NCBI GenBank assembly: GCA_934476545.1
Contig: CAKSOB010000001.1
Coordinates: 1-64,000, forward strand
Direction of reading: 5' to 3'
Length of the DNA: 64,000 nt
From: an uncultured Eubacteriales bacterium
GTDB taxonomy: Bacteria > Bacillota > Clostridia > Oscillospirales > Acutalibacteraceae
The translations under genes were made by a program, and so were the position numbers. Within the stretch, counting starts at the first letter, position 1. Each line of letters opens with the position of its first letter. Of the stretch, positions 42,998-52,637 are shown piece by piece. The notes under the pieces were generated by a model that was given only the letters and a program-made list of their open reading frames with translations, was not told the origin of the DNA and ran no database searches.

Positions 42998-44008
42998 ATG
43001 AACCAGAATTCTTCCAAAAAATCGGCAGTCAACCGACGGAATATACTCATTTTCCGATTCGTGGCACTACCGCTCTGTTTTCTCGGACTGACAGCTTTGT
43101 CGGTAATGTGTTTCTTAAAGCCGCCAAGTACGGTTCCCACGTCTAACTTGGCAGGCGAAAAAAACACCCAATCCGTATTGAGTAACTTTTCCGATGACTT
43201 AGGCGCTGCCACAGAACTGAAATTCACTACCGTAACCAAAACAAAAGCGGATCTCGCCAAAGGCAGTTTGATTTTGGTGAACCCGAAAACAATCTACCCC
43301 TTCCCCGAAACAGATACGCTAGTGAATGTTTACGACAACGGAAACTCCGGCTACCTGCTGCCCGGCACAGAAATTTTACTGCAAAAAGAAGTATTGCGGT
43401 TCCTTAATTCCATGATGGAAGAGTTTTCTCGCATTACCGGCTGCGATGATGTCCTTCTCTCCGACGGGTATCGTTCAGAAAGTTTACAGGCTGCTGTGTA
43501 CGAGCAGGCAAAATCTGTTTATGGCGATACGGCAGATCAAGTAGCAGCGCAACCGGGGTACAGCGAGTTTCACACCGGATACGCCGTTAGCTTTGACCGC
43601 TACACCAAAAACGGTACCGTTATGGAACTGACCAGCGCAGCGGAGTGGCAGTGGCTTCCCCGCAACTGCGCCAGATTTGGGTTCATTCTCCGCTATCCGG
43701 AGGGAAAAAGCGACTTGACCGGATTTGCAACACAGCCCTACCATTACCGCTATGTGGGCAAGCCCCATGCCTATCTCATGAACCTGAAGCAATATTGCCT
43801 AGAGGAATATCTGGAATACCTGAGCCACTACACCTTTGGCGGCAGTCATGTGCAAGTAACCGACAACGAAAACAACCGTTACGAAATTTACTACGTTCCT
43901 GCCTCCGGAATGGACACCACCGAGGTTCCTGTTCCCATAGAAAACACCTATACCATTTCCGGCGATAACCAGGGTGGGTTCATTGTTACGGTGCTTCTGA
44001 AAGGTTGA
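42998..44008 (+). CDS. VanY/M15-like protein lacking catalytic residues
   Basis: 336 residues: one N-terminal membrane helix (about 15-40), then an extracellular M15B peptidase-like fold with LLSDGYRS (about 153-160), PGYSEFHTGYAVSF (186-199) and QPYHYRYVG (246-254). Active VanY enzymes have a zinc His and Asp in SEHxxGxAxD and a catalytic Glu in EPWH. Here the His is Phe191, the Asp is Ser198 and the Glu is Gln246; only His249 remains. It is therefore most likely a non-catalytic peptidoglycan-binding protein. AGGTG lies six bases before the ATG. I see no clear promoter. The tail of about 70 residues after the domain is an extra beta region. Confidence 0.88.
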   Translation: MNQNSSKKSAVNRRNILIFRFVALPLCFLGLTALSVMCFLKPPSTVPTSNLAGEKNTQSVLSNFSDDLGAATELKFTTVTKTKADLAKGSLILVNPKTIYPFPETDTLVNVYDNGNSGYLLPGTEILLQKEVLRFLNSMMEEFSRITGCDDVLLSDGYRSESLQAAVYEQAKSVYGDTADQVAAQPGYSEFHTGYAVSFDRYTKNGTVMELTSAAEWQWLPRNCARFGFILRYPEGKSDLTGFATQPYHYRYVGKPHAYLMNLKQYCLEEYLEYLSHYTFGGSHVQVTDNENNRYEIYYVPASGMDTTEVPVPIENTYTISGDNQGGFIVTVLLKG

Positions 44009-44012
44009 TTTT

Positions 44013-44040
44013 AAAAGCGTCCATTCCGGGCGCTTTTTTT
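44013..44040 (+). terminator. Terminator after the VanY-like gene
   Basis: A 10-base stem (44013-44022 with 44028-44037, one G-T pair) followed by seven T. Confidence 0.85.
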
Positions 44041-44082
44041 GCACCTTCCTTTTCCTTTATATTATATAAGGAGTCAAGCATA

Positions 44083-44116
44083 AAAAAGAAAAACCGCACA
44101 GGAACATCCTGTGCGG
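44083..44116 (-). terminator. Terminator after the YcxB-like gene
   Basis: A 10-base perfect stem CCGCACAGGA with its complement (loop ACA) followed on the minus strand by TTTTTCTTTTTT. It lies 13 bases after the stop codon. Confidence 0.88.
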
Positions 44117-44128
44117 CAAACGCAGTGA

Positions 44129-44683
44129 TTATGCGTGTTCGTTTTTCATTAAATATCCCAAACCGGCATGAACCGCCTTGGGTGTTTTTTCGATGAATTC
44201 TCTCAAAAAATCATCCATTTGCTGGTCATTGTCAAAAGCACGAATCGGAATTCCGATTTCACCGTTTTGATCCAACTCCAAATAAAGAAACTGCTTTGTT
44301 TTTTCAATCCGCTCTACACTGGTGTAGTTAATCTCTGAGGTACGAGTTACTGTGTATACCTCAAAGTAGTCATCCTCCAGTGTGATGGTTGTCTGGGGCA
44401 TCAGATCTTCCTTGCGTTGACGATAGAGCATCACCTTTACCGACCGCTTCATTCGACTCCGCAAAAACCACATGATAAAGCCAAACACCGCCGCTGCCAT
44501 TGCTACAAAAATAATGTAGATATAGGCCGGCATCCGGCACATATAGCCAATCACCAACATGGCTGCCAAGCTTGCACAAGCAATCATAATCGCAGAGGGA
44601 ACAGTGCCGGCATTTTTCCGTGTTGCACGGAACATATTAAACGAATACAGCTCGTCCTCGTCAAATTTATAGGTAATTTTCAT
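44129..44683 (-). CDS. YcxB-like membrane protein, unknown function
   Basis: 184 residues: short N-terminus (MKITYKFDEDEL), two adjacent membrane helices (about 30-70), then a soluble PH-like beta domain (TTITLEDDYFEVYTVT through LYLELDQNGEIGIP) and a terminal helix. The layout matches the YcxB-like family. AAAGGAGG precedes the ATG. The function is unknown. Single-gene unit. Confidence 0.85.
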   Translation of the reverse strand: MKITYKFDEDELYSFNMFRATRKNAGTVPSAIMIACASLAAMLVIGYMCRMPAYIYIIFVAMAAAVFGFIMWFLRSRMKRSVKVMLYRQRKEDLMPQTTITLEDDYFEVYTVTRTSEINYTSVERIEKTKQFLYLELDQNGEIGIPIRAFDNDQQMDDFLREFIEKTPKAVHAGLGYLMKNEHA

Positions 44684-44783
44684 TTAAAACTGCCTCCTTT
44701 CTGTCGGGCGATCCGTTGCCCCGTTTTTTCACACATCTCTTGTATTCTTCCATCATATCATAAAACCCGTTCCGGGTAAAGGA

Positions 44784-45464
44784 TTATTTCCCGGAACACT
44801 CGCCATCCTTTTGGAACAGCAGCTCTGCCAAATCAGCAGGCGCTTCGACAAATACCGACGCACCCTCTCGTTCCATCTCTGCTCGGGTACCATATCCGTA
44901 CAATGCCCCGATGAAATCTATACCCATCACCCGCGCGCCATTCGCATCAAATCGGGTATCGCCAATCATCACGGTTCGCTCCCTGGCAGCACCGGTTTCC
45001 TCCAAGCAGCGGCGAATCAGCCCCGGCTTATCGCTCTGCTTGTCACTGGTATCGGCGCCGGCATTGCAAAAAATCAGAGAGGACAAGCCCAAAAATTCCA
45101 CCACTTCATCTGCCATAGGCTGCGGTTTGGAGGTAGCAATGCACACTTTGCTTCCGGCGGCAATCAAGGCTTTCATCAGCTCTAAAATATCGGGGTACAA
45201 GGCGGTGTTAAAAATCTCTCCCCTATTGTAGTATTCCCGATATCGCTTCATACACCGTTCTGCCATTTCTTCCGGCATCCCTGCAAAGGTCATCAAACTC
45301 TCACAAATGGGCGGTCCGATAAATTTGGTATAATCAAAATCTTCCGGCATGGACCAGTTAAAATCCACCAGCGCTTTCTTTGCGGAAGCAATAATGCCCG
45401 GATGGGATTCCGAGATGGTTCCGTCTAAATCAAAAAGAACGGCATCATATCGTCTTTTGCCCAT
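44784..45464 (-). CDS. HAD-family phosphatase, Gph-like
   Basis: 226 residues with the HAD motifs: I (AVLFDLDGTISES), II (IATSKP), III (the Lys before PGLIRRCL) and IV (MIGDTRFDANGA). A helical C1 cap lies between motifs I and II. Related to phosphoglycolate phosphatase, but the substrate cannot be told from sequence. It follows the thioesterase gene by 6 bases. Confidence 0.9.
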   Translation of the reverse strand: MGKRRYDAVLFDLDGTISESHPGIIASAKKALVDFNWSMPEDFDYTKFIGPPICESLMTFAGMPEEMAERCMKRYREYYNRGEIFNTALYPDILELMKALIAAGSKVCIATSKPQPMADEVVEFLGLSSLIFCNAGADTSDKQSDKPGLIRRCLEETGAARERTVMIGDTRFDANGARVMGIDFIGALYGYGTRAEMEREGASVFVEAPADLAELLFQKDGECSGK

Positions 45465-45470
45465 TCCGAC

Positions 45471-45863
45471 TCACTGCTCCTTGCGCTGAGCGGCTTTCTC
45501 CAGGAAGCGCTCTGTTTTCACGCTGACACGAGTATGGGTGCCTGTTGCAATCTCGCCGGCATCATCCCATGCACGGAGGGAAAATTGGAAGGTTCTGCCA
45601 TCTGTTTCCAATAAAGTAGCCTCTGCGGTAACCGTCATGCCCTCTACGGAAGGTGCATTGTGGTTCACGGTAATCTGTGTGCCAACCGTGGTCAGCCCTT
45701 CTGCCAGCGCAGCCTGTGCCAAATCCGCAGCAGCGCCTTCCATCAGGGCGGCTACCATAGGGGTTGCAAATACCGTTACACTGCCGCTGCCCACTTGGCA
45801 GGCAAGGGTGTCGGGGGTTACGATCCGTTGCCTTGTTGCGATATCTCCGATTTGAATTGCCAT
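45471..45863 (-). CDS. Thioesterase of the fluoroacetyl-CoA thioesterase-like family
   Basis: A hot-dog fold protein of 130 residues. The family residues are visible: Thr/Met-Glu region TPMVAALMEGAA, and TQITVNHNAPS with the catalytic His. In FlK-like enzymes this Thr-Glu-His set hydrolyses acyl-CoA. The natural substrate here is unknown. The ATG at 45863 has AAAGGAGT ten bases upstream; the ATG at 45872 is too close to it. Operon with the HAD gene downstream. Confidence 0.87.
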   Translation of the reverse strand: MAIQIGDIATRQRIVTPDTLACQVGSGSVTVFATPMVAALMEGAAADLAQAALAEGLTTVGTQITVNHNAPSVEGMTVTAEATLLETDGRTFQFSLRAWDDAGEIATGTHTRVSVKTERFLEKAAQRKEQ

Positions 45864-45864
45864 A

Positions 45865-45894
45865 TTGTTCATACTCCTTTATTTGTGATATACT
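45865..45894 (+). promoter_or_regulatory. Extended -10 promoter of the acyltransferase gene
   Basis: TTGTTC (45865-45870), 18 bases and TGaTATACT (TATACT at 45889-45894). The -35 box lies next to the start of the divergent thioesterase gene. Confidence 0.5.
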
Positions 45895-45922
45895 GACAGC
45901 AGAAGTGCCGTTGAATATGGTC

Positions 45923-45951
45923 ATTGTACCACAAAACGACACGACCCACAA
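45923..45951 (-). promoter_or_regulatory. Sigma-A promoter of the thioesterase-HAD operon
   Basis: TTGTGG (45946-45951), 17 bases and TACAAT (45923-45928) on the minus strand. The two divergent promoters overlap head to head, so the transcripts may influence each other. Confidence 0.6.
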
Positions 45952-45964
45952 GGAGGGATTTTCA

Positions 45965-46744
45965 CTGCGATGGATTCCAAAAAACGGGAAAACCGCCACG
46001 CCCATTTCCCGTCGAATTTTCTTTTTAGATGAACTGCGTGGCTTTGCGGTCCTGTGCATGATCTTTTATCATGGGTTTTTCACCTTTTCCACTACACTAA
46101 ATTGGCAGTGGAGCAGCCAACTTCTATCTTTTTTTCAACCGGTAGAACCGTTGTTTGCAGCGCTGTTCCTTGTGATTTCCGGCATTGCCGCCAACTTGAC
46201 CCGTTCCAATTTGCTTCGAGGCGCAAAACTGGCAGTGGTTGCCGCCTGTGTTACCATTGTCACGGTATTCGTCACACCGGAGCAGCCCATCTACTTCGGT
46301 ATTCTTCATTTGTTGTCCGTTGCCATGTTGTTGACGCAGCCGCTCAAACCGCTGACAGACCGCATCCCTATTTGGACAGGTATTGGCATCTGTTTTTGCC
46401 TTACCGCATTGACCTATCACATTTGGGAGGGATTTCTGGGCTTCTTCTCCCTGCCGCTCATCCCCTTGCCCGAATTTCTATATCAAACCGACTGGCTGTG
46501 CTGGCTTGGCACATACAGCGATTCCTTCTTTTCCGTCGATTATTTCCCCATTTTCCCATGGCTGTTCGTTTACTTCGGCGGGGTATTCTTTGGGCGACTG
46601 GCATTGCGGGGGCGATTCCCGGAATGGACATATCAAAGCCATGTGCGCTTTTTCTCTTTTTTGGGGCGGCACGCCTTGTTGCTTTATATCGTTCACCAAC
46701 CGGTCTTTTACGGAATCGCCATGCTGATTCGCTACTGCCTTTAA
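45965..46744 (+). CDS. DUF1624 heparan-alpha-glucosaminide N-acetyltransferase-like membrane protein
   Basis: About 259 residues and seven or eight membrane helices; RIFFLDELRGFAVLCMIFYHGFF is the signature of the OafB/NAG-acyltransferase group (Arg, Gly and His in the first helix region), and a second His is in LLLYIVHQPVFYG. It probably transfers acetyl groups to a sugar at the membrane. The start is uncertain: CTG at 45965 is exactly 7 bases from AGGAGGG; ATG at 45970 is out of frame by one base and ATG at 45917 has no ribosome binding site. Confidence 0.83.
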   Translation: MRWIPKNGKTATPISRRIFFLDELRGFAVLCMIFYHGFFTFSTTLNWQWSSQLLSFFQPVEPLFAALFLVISGIAANLTRSNLLRGAKLAVVAACVTIVTVFVTPEQPIYFGILHLLSVAMLLTQPLKPLTDRIPIWTGIGICFCLTALTYHIWEGFLGFFSLPLIPLPEFLYQTDWLCWLGTYSDSFFSVDYFPIFPWLFVYFGGVFFGRLALRGRFPEWTYQSHVRFFSFLGRHALLLYIVHQPVFYGIAMLIRYCL

Positions 46745-46809
46745 CAGCCCTTATTCCCATCGGTTTCTGCAAAATCCGAAAGAAAAGCAGGTGTTTCCGC
46801 TGAATCCCC

Positions 46810-46838
46810 TTGCCTTTCTTCTTAAAAAATTTTATAAT
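46810..46838 (+). promoter_or_regulatory. Sigma-A promoter of ychF
   Basis: TTGCCT (46810-46815), 17 bases and TATAAT (46833-46838), 56 bases before the gene. Confidence 0.75.
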
Positions 46839-46894
46839 AAGGTTTTAAGGACTTCGTTTATTATTGAATTTTTAGTATAGAGAGGTACGAATTT

Positions 46895-47989
46895 ATGAAA
46901 TTAGGTATCGTGGGTCTGCCAAACGTAGGCAAGAGTACCCTGTTTAATGCAATCACCAACGCCGGCGCACAGTCCGCCAACTATCCATTCTGCACCATCG
47001 AACCAAATGTTGGCGTGGTTGCCGTTCCGGATCATCGTCTGACCGATCTCCAAAAGATTTACGGTTCTCAGCGTATCATTCCGGCTTCCATTGAATTTGT
47101 AGACATTGCCGGTTTGGTAAAAGGCGCATCCAAGGGCGAAGGCTTAGGCAATAAGTTTCTTGCCAACATTCGAGAGGTTGACGCCATCATCCACGTTGTT
47201 CGCTGCTTTGAGAACGATGACATCATCCACGTTGACGGCGCAATCGGTCCGGCCCGTGACATTGAAACCATCAACTTGGAATTGATTCTGTCCGACATGG
47301 AAATCCTCGACCGCCGCATCGACAAGACCCAAAAGCTAATGAAGGCTGACAAAAAGTTCCAAGCAGAATATGATTTTTTCCAGAGAGTAAAGGCTGCATT
47401 GGATGAGGGAAAATCCGCCCGCACCGTAGAATGCACCCCGGAAGAAGCAGAACTGCTGTCTACCGTTTCTCTGCTGACCAACAAGCCTGTTATCTATGCC
47501 GCTAACATGAGCGACAGCGACTTTGCCGACGGTTTGGATGCCAACGAGCGTTACCAAGAGGTTCTGAAAATCGCAAAGGAAGAGCATTCCGGTGTGCTGC
47601 CGATTTGCGCAGAAATTGAAGCGGAAATCTCCGGTATGGACGAGGAAGAAAAAGAACTGTTCCTTGCAGACATGGGGCTCCATGAATCCGGTCTGGATCG
47701 ACTCATTAAAGAGTGTTACAGCTTGCTGGGTCTGATTTCTTACCTGACCGCAGGCCCACAGGAGGTTCGCGCTTGGACCATCACGAAGGGTACCAAGGCT
47801 CCGCAGGCTGCCGGTAAAATCCACAGTGACTTTGAGCGTGGCTTCATCCGTGGTGAAGTGGTCAGCTATGACGACCTGATGGCTTGCGGCTCTATGGTTG
47901 CCGCCAAGGAAAAAGGTCTGGTTCGCTCCGAAGGCAAGGAGTACATCATGAAAGACGGCGACGTAGTTCTTTGGAGATATAACGTTTAA
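46895..47989 (+). CDS. ychF: Ribosome-binding ATPase YchF
   Basis: 364 residues, Obg-family: P-loop [15 protein letters not shown] at residues 7-21, [10 protein letters not shown] (G3) and NMSD in place of NKxD (G4), which gives ATP preference; coiled-coil insert (about 130-180) and C-terminal TGS domain. It binds the ribosome and acts in stress and translation control. AGAGAGG lies 9 bases before the ATG. Confidence 0.97.
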   Translation: MKLGIVGLPNVGKSTLFNAITNAGAQSANYPFCTIEPNVGVVAVPDHRLTDLQKIYGSQRIIPASIEFVDIAGLVKGASKGEGLGNKFLANIREVDAIIHVVRCFENDDIIHVDGAIGPARDIETINLELILSDMEILDRRIDKTQKLMKADKKFQAEYDFFQRVKAALDEGKSARTVECTPEEAELLSTVSLLTNKPVIYAANMSDSDFADGLDANERYQEVLKIAKEEHSGVLPICAEIEAEISGMDEEEKELFLADMGLHESGLDRLIKECYSLLGLISYLTAGPQEVRAWTITKGTKAPQAAGKIHSDFERGFIRGEVVSYDDLMACGSMVAAKEKGLVRSEGKEYIMKDGDVVLWRYNV

Positions 47990-48013
47990 GTTCTTTCGCA
48001 ATCGCACTTCCCC

Positions 48014-48038
48014 GTGAGTAACGACGTTTCGTTCTCAC
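48014..48038 (+). promoter_or_regulatory. Hairpin between ychF and the lipoprotein gene
   Basis: GTGAG-AACGA pairs with TCGTT-CTCAC (one bulged T, loop CGTT). No T run follows, so it is not a clear terminator; it is probably part of the mRNA between the two genes. Confidence 0.45.
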
Positions 48039-48064
48039 AACGGCTTTATATGGAAGGATGCACC

Positions 48065-48613
48065 ATGAAACGATTTTTGATTTTCTTGTGGCTCGCAATC
48101 GGTCTGTGCTGTTTTTGTACCGGCTGCGGTCAGCAAACTTCCCCCGAGGATACCGCTTTGCAGGTAACCGTACTGGTGAAACCCGGTGCGGAGCCCTCTG
48201 CGTCCTCATCCTCCGAAGCATCTTCCGATTCTGACTCCTCTTCGTCTGCATCTTCCGAGAAGCCGGATGAAAACACCTTTGTGGATGAAGCAGGCGAAAC
48301 GGTTCACTACACCGACGTTATCACCGGAGAATGCACTGCTTACTCCGGCGATTCCGTCACTGCCCTCGGCATCACGCCGGAGGTAGGCATGGTGGCGGTA
48401 GACCCCTCTGTGATTCCTTATGGCACGCAGATGTACATTACCTCTGCCGACGGCAGTTATACCTACGGGTATTGTGTGGCAGTGGATACCGGCGGCGCCA
48501 TGCTGGACGGTTCTGCCCTCTGTGATTTATTCATGGACAGCGAGGAAGAATGCGAGGCTTTTGGCAGACAAGATATGCTCATCTATTTACTGGAAGATGA
48601 GCCAGAATCCTAA
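48065..48613 (+). CDS. 3D-domain lipoprotein (lytic transglycosylase-like)
   Basis: 182 residues. A lipoprotein signal peptide ends at the lipobox (TGC), giving a membrane-anchored extracellular protein. A Ser/Asp/Glu-rich linker (about residues 42-75) leads to a 3D domain with the marker aspartates in VAVDPSVIPYG and CVAVDTGGAM; the family resembles MltA and YuiC/Sps and cleaves or binds peptidoglycan. Two cysteines near the end (ALCD, EEEC) might form a disulphide. GGAAGGA lies 7 bases before the ATG. Confidence 0.85.
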   Translation: MKRFLIFLWLAIGLCCFCTGCGQQTSPEDTALQVTVLVKPGAEPSASSSSEASSDSDSSSSASSEKPDENTFVDEAGETVHYTDVITGECTAYSGDSVTALGITPEVGMVAVDPSVIPYGTQMYITSADGSYTYGYCVAVDTGGAMLDGSALCDLFMDSEEECEAFGRQDMLIYLLEDEPES

Positions 48614-48651
48614 CAATCATTTTTTAAACTTTTAAAGCAGGTGATAAATGT

Positions 48652-50463
48652 ATGGCAATCCCACAGGAACGAATTCGCAACTTCAGTATCATCGCCCACA
48701 TTGACCATGGTAAAAGCACCTTAGCCGACCGTATCTTGGAGCAAACCAAAACCGTTGCCCTTCGAGATATGGAGGAACAGCTTTTGGACAGCATGGACTT
48801 GGAGCGGGAGCGTGGCATCACCATCAAAGCCCACGCCGTTACCCTGATCTACACGGCAAAAGACGGACTGGATTATGTCTTTAATCTCATTGATACCCCA
48901 GGCCACGTTGACTTTACCTATGAGGTTTCTCGCTCTCTGGCTGCCTGTGAAGGCGCCATTCTGGTGGTAGATGCTTCTCAGGGCATTGAAGCACAAACCC
49001 TTGCCAATACTTATATGGCAGTGAACAGCGGTTTGGAAATTGTGCCGGTTATCAACAAGGTGGATTTGCCCAGCGCCGATCCTGACCATGCCGCCGCAGA
49101 AATCGAGGATGTCATCGGCATTCCTGCTGACGAAGCGCCTCGAATTTCCGCAAAAACCGGTTTGAACATCGACCAAGTTATGGAGCAGATCGTGCATCTG
49201 ATTCCGCCGCCGGAGGGCGACCCCAATGCACCGCTGCAAGCACTGATTTTCGACTCTTACTATGACTCCTACAAAGGTGTTATTGTTTACGTTCGGATTA
49301 AAGAAGGTACCGTTCGCCCCGGTGACACCATCCGTATGATGGCAACCGGCGCCGAGTTCACCGTAGTAGAGTGCGGTCATATGCAGGCCGGCGGCTCTTT
49401 TGCCAACACCGACAGCCTCAGCGCCGGACAGGTTGGCTTTATTGCCGCTTCCATCAAAGCGGTAAAGGATGCCCGTGTAGGTGACACCATTACTCTGACA
49501 GAGAATCCTGCCAAAGAGCCGCTGCCGGGCTATCGCGCAGCACAGCCAATGGTATTCTCCGGTATTTATCCTGCCGACGGCGCACACTATGCCGATTTGC
49601 GGGACGCTTTGGACAAACTGCAGCTCAATGACGCTGCCTTAACCTTCGAGCCGGAAACCTCCATTGCTCTGGGCTTTGGCTTCCGCTGCGGCTTCTTGGG
49701 GCTGCTCCACATGGAAATCATCCAAGAGCGTTTGGAACGAGAGTACAACTTAGACTTGATTACTACTGCGCCGTCTGTTGTTTATCGCATTACAAAAACA
49801 AACGGCGAGGTCATTATGGTAGATAACCCCACCAACTACCCTGATCCTTCTCTGATTCAAATGGCAGAGGAACCGATGACCAACGCCCATATTTATGCCC
49901 CCAGTGAATATGTGGGCAACATTATGGATTTGTGCCAAGATCGTCGTGGTATCTTTAAAGACATGAAATATATCGACACCGATCGTGTGGATATTCACTA
50001 TGAACTGCCGTTGAACGAAATTATTTACGATTTCTTTGATGCGCTGAAATCCCGCACCCGTGGCTATGCCTCCTTTGACTATGAAGTAATCGGTTACCGC
50101 AAGAGCGATTTGGTTAAGCTGGACATTATGCTGAACGGCGATGTGGTGGACGCTTTGTCCTTTATCATCCATGCAGATAAAGCATATCCAAGAGCCAGAA
50201 AGATGGCGGAAAAGCTGAAAGATAAAATTCCGAGACAACTGTTTGAAGTGCCGATTCAAGCCTGCATTGGCGGAAGAATCATCGCCAGAGAAACCGTTAA
50301 GGCTGTTCGCAAGGACGTTTTGGCAAAGTGCTACGGCGGTGATATTACCCGAAAGAAAAAGCTGCTGGAGAAGCAAAAGGAAGGCAAGAAGCGGATGCGT
50401 CAGCTTGGCACCGTAGAAGTTCCGCAGGAAGCCTTCATGAGCGTACTGAAGCTGGACGAATGA
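48652..50463 (+). CDS. lepA: Elongation factor 4 (LepA)
   Basis: 603 residues, ribosome GTPase that back-translocates or rescues stalled ribosomes. Domains: G domain with [20 protein letters not shown] (P-loop), DTPGHVDF and NKVD; domains II, III, V; and the LepA-specific C-terminal domain with Lys-rich stretch [20 protein letters not shown] precedes the ATG. The ATG overlaps nothing upstream; 38 bases after the lipoprotein stop. Confidence 0.97.
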   Translation: MAIPQERIRNFSIIAHIDHGKSTLADRILEQTKTVALRDMEEQLLDSMDLERERGITIKAHAVTLIYTAKDGLDYVFNLIDTPGHVDFTYEVSRSLAACEGAILVVDASQGIEAQTLANTYMAVNSGLEIVPVINKVDLPSADPDHAAAEIEDVIGIPADEAPRISAKTGLNIDQVMEQIVHLIPPPEGDPNAPLQALIFDSYYDSYKGVIVYVRIKEGTVRPGDTIRMMATGAEFTVVECGHMQAGGSFANTDSLSAGQVGFIAASIKAVKDARVGDTITLTENPAKEPLPGYRAAQPMVFSGIYPADGAHYADLRDALDKLQLNDAALTFEPETSIALGFGFRCGFLGLLHMEIIQERLEREYNLDLITTAPSVVYRITKTNGEVIMVDNPTNYPDPSLIQMAEEPMTNAHIYAPSEYVGNIMDLCQDRRGIFKDMKYIDTDRVDIHYELPLNEIIYDFFDALKSRTRGYASFDYEVIGYRKSDLVKLDIMLNGDVVDALSFIIHADKAYPRARKMAEKLKDKIPRQLFEVPIQACIGGRIIARETVKAVRKDVLAKCYGGDITRKKKLLEKQKEGKKRMRQLGTVEVPQEAFMSVLKLDE

Positions 50464-51566
50464 GCATCGGCATCTATCTGCACGTTCCGTTTTGCGGCAA
50501 AAAATGCCCATACTGTGATTTTTATTCCGGTTCGGCTTCTAAGCCGAACATGGACCGCTACACCGATTATTTAGAGGAACAGCTGCTCTCCTACCAAGGA
50601 AAGGGCATTACCGCCGATACCTTGTATTTCGGTGGCGGAACCCCAAACCTATTGGGCGGAGAGCGGTTATCTCGGCTGATTCATGCTGCTAAGAACAGCT
50701 TTTCCCTCTCAACTCAAAGTGAAATTACCGTAGAGGGAAATCCCTTTTCCATTACAGAGGATTTTCTCCGGCAGATTCACAATGCCGGAGCCAATCGGCT
50801 GTCTTTGGGAATGCAGTCTGCCAACGAAACGGAACTGCAATTTCTCGGTCGCCGTCATACACCGGAGCAAGTTCGAACCGCTGTCGCTATGGCGAGAGAC
50901 GCAGGCTTTTCCAACCTTTCTTTGGATTTAATGCTTGCAATTCCTCATCAAACCGCAGATAGTCTATGCCGCTCCATTGCCTTTTGCGCAGAGCTGGATG
51001 TAGAACATGTTTCTTCTTACCTGTTGAAAATTGAGCCGAACACTGCTTTTTTTGCACAGCAGAACACCCTCTCCCTGCCGGAGGAGGACGAGGTTTCCAA
51101 ACGCTATCGCCTTGCGGTCTCCGAACTGCAAGCTGCCGGATATGCTCAGTATGAAATCTCCAATTTCTCCAAACCGGGATATGAAGGACGGCATAACTTA
51201 AAGTACTGGCACTGTGAGCCATACTTGGGGTTTGGTCCCTCCGCCCACAGCTATTTTGACGGACGACGGTTCTACTATCCGCCCTCATTGGAAGAATATC
51301 TTTCCGGTAAGCCGCCTGTACAGGACGGAGAAGGCGGCAGCGAAGAAGAAACCGCCATGCTGCAGCTTCGGTTGACAGAGGGGTTATCCGACACACTATG
51401 GCAGCAAAAGTTTGGAAAGCCCTTGCCTAGCGCCTTGTTTCGCATTGCAAAACGATATGAAAAACCGGGGTTGATTCAATTTGACAGCCCTACCTCTTTT
51501 CATTTCACACCGGAAGGATTTTTGGTATCCAATTTATTGATTGTCGAATTACTGGAAGCCTTTTGA
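50460..51566 (+). CDS. hemW: Radical SAM heme chaperone HemW
   Basis: 368 residues. The radical-SAM motif is CGKKCPYC near residue 12; [10 protein letters not shown] and [17 protein letters not shown] follow. HemW binds heme and delivers it to proteins; it was long annotated as coproporphyrinogen III oxidase. The ATG overlaps lepA by 4 bases, a conserved pairing in Firmicutes. Confidence 0.95.
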   Translation: MSIGIYLHVPFCGKKCPYCDFYSGSASKPNMDRYTDYLEEQLLSYQGKGITADTLYFGGGTPNLLGGERLSRLIHAAKNSFSLSTQSEITVEGNPFSITEDFLRQIHNAGANRLSLGMQSANETELQFLGRRHTPEQVRTAVAMARDAGFSNLSLDLMLAIPHQTADSLCRSIAFCAELDVEHVSSYLLKIEPNTAFFAQQNTLSLPEEDEVSKRYRLAVSELQAAGYAQYEISNFSKPGYEGRHNLKYWHCEPYLGFGPSAHSYFDGRRFYYPPSLEEYLSGKPPVQDGEGGSEEETAMLQLRLTEGLSDTLWQQKFGKPLPSALFRIAKRYEKPGLIQFDSPTSFHFTPEGFLVSNLLIVELLEAF

Positions 51567-51582
51567 ATAAAAATACCCATAG

Positions 51583-51613
51583 AAAAAAGCGTACCGTAAC
51601 GGTACGCTTTTTA
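51583..51613. terminator. Bidirectional terminator between hemW and arcC
   Basis: Stem AAAAGCGTACCG with its complement around TAA, followed by T runs on both strands. Confidence 0.9.
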
Positions 51614-51631
51614 TTTTGCAATTCTAATGAT

Positions 51632-52567
51632 TTACAGGGTAATAATGGTGCCGGTTTCCCCTGCCAATGCTTCTTTTGCTCGTTCCAAAGAAGTAATCAA
51701 CGCCTTTCCCTTTGGATTCGCTTTGACAAATTGCAGGCAGGATTCTACCTTTGGCAACATGCTGCCCGGCGCAAACTGTCCTTCTGCAATGTACTTTTCT
51801 GCTTCTTGTACGGTCAAAGAGGACAGCTCCTCTTGCTGTGGGGTATTGTAGTGAATACATACCCGATCCACAGCCGTTAAGATAACGAGCATATCGGCTT
51901 CCAACGCTTCTGCCAATTTGGCACTGGATTTATCCTTGTCAATAACCGCTGCCACACCGGTCAGCCCTGCTTCTGTTTCAATTACAGGAATTCCGCCGCC
52001 ACCGACGGTAATGACGACATCTCCGCTGTCTACCAGTTGACGAACAACGTTCAGCTCCACAATTCGCTGCGGTGCAGGAGAAGGCACTACACGACGGTAT
52101 CCACGGCCGGCATCCTCTACAAAGGTAAAGCCTTTTTCTTCCGCAAGACAATCTGCCTGCTCCTTGGTGTAGAAGCGTCCCACCGGTTTGGTCGGATGGT
52201 CAAAAGCACGGTCTGCTCGATCCACCACCACCTGGGTCACCACAGCGGCAACTTCCCGTTCAATCTTTCTGGAAAGCAACTCTTGTCGAATTGCCTGCTG
52301 CAAATGATAACCGATATATCCCTGGGACATGGCGCCGCATTCCGGGAACGGCATATAAGGAATCTTCTCATCGGCGGAGGATGCCAAATCCATTGCCAAA
52401 TTGATCATACCAACCTGCGGACCATTGCCATGACCGATGATCACCTGATACCCCGCCTCCAACAGATCTGCCACTGTTTTTGCGGTGTTTTTCACCAGCT
52501 CCAACTGGGTTTCGGGGGTGCTGCCCAAAGCATTGCCACCCAACGCCAGTACAAGTCTTTTATTCAC
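51632..52567 (-). CDS. arcC: Carbamate kinase
   Basis: 311 residues; MNKRLVLALGGNALGS and GHGNGPQVG are the ATP-binding signatures, and a second Gly-rich motif VITVGGGGIPV is present. Produces ATP from carbamoyl phosphate in arginine or agmatine or purine catabolism. GTG start at 52567 behind GGAGGCG. arcA and arcB are not neighbours, so the donor pathway is not in this window. A palindrome TTCTAT-N4-ATAGAA lies upstream (52618-52633). Confidence 0.95.
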   Translation of the reverse strand: MNKRLVLALGGNALGSTPETQLELVKNTAKTVADLLEAGYQVIIGHGNGPQVGMINLAMDLASSADEKIPYMPFPECGAMSQGYIGYHLQQAIRQELLSRKIEREVAAVVTQVVVDRADRAFDHPTKPVGRFYTKEQADCLAEEKGFTFVEDAGRGYRRVVPSPAPQRIVELNVVRQLVDSGDVVITVGGGGIPVIETEAGLTGVAAVIDKDKSSAKLAEALEADMLVILTAVDRVCIHYNTPQQEELSSLTVQEAEKYIAEGQFAPGSMLPKVESCLQFVKANPKGKALITSLERAKEALAGETGTIITL

Positions 52568-52637
52568 GTTGTTCGCCTCCGTTTTCTCTTTTCCGCATTT
52601 ATTCTATCATAGATCCTTCTATTTGTATAGAATAAAG

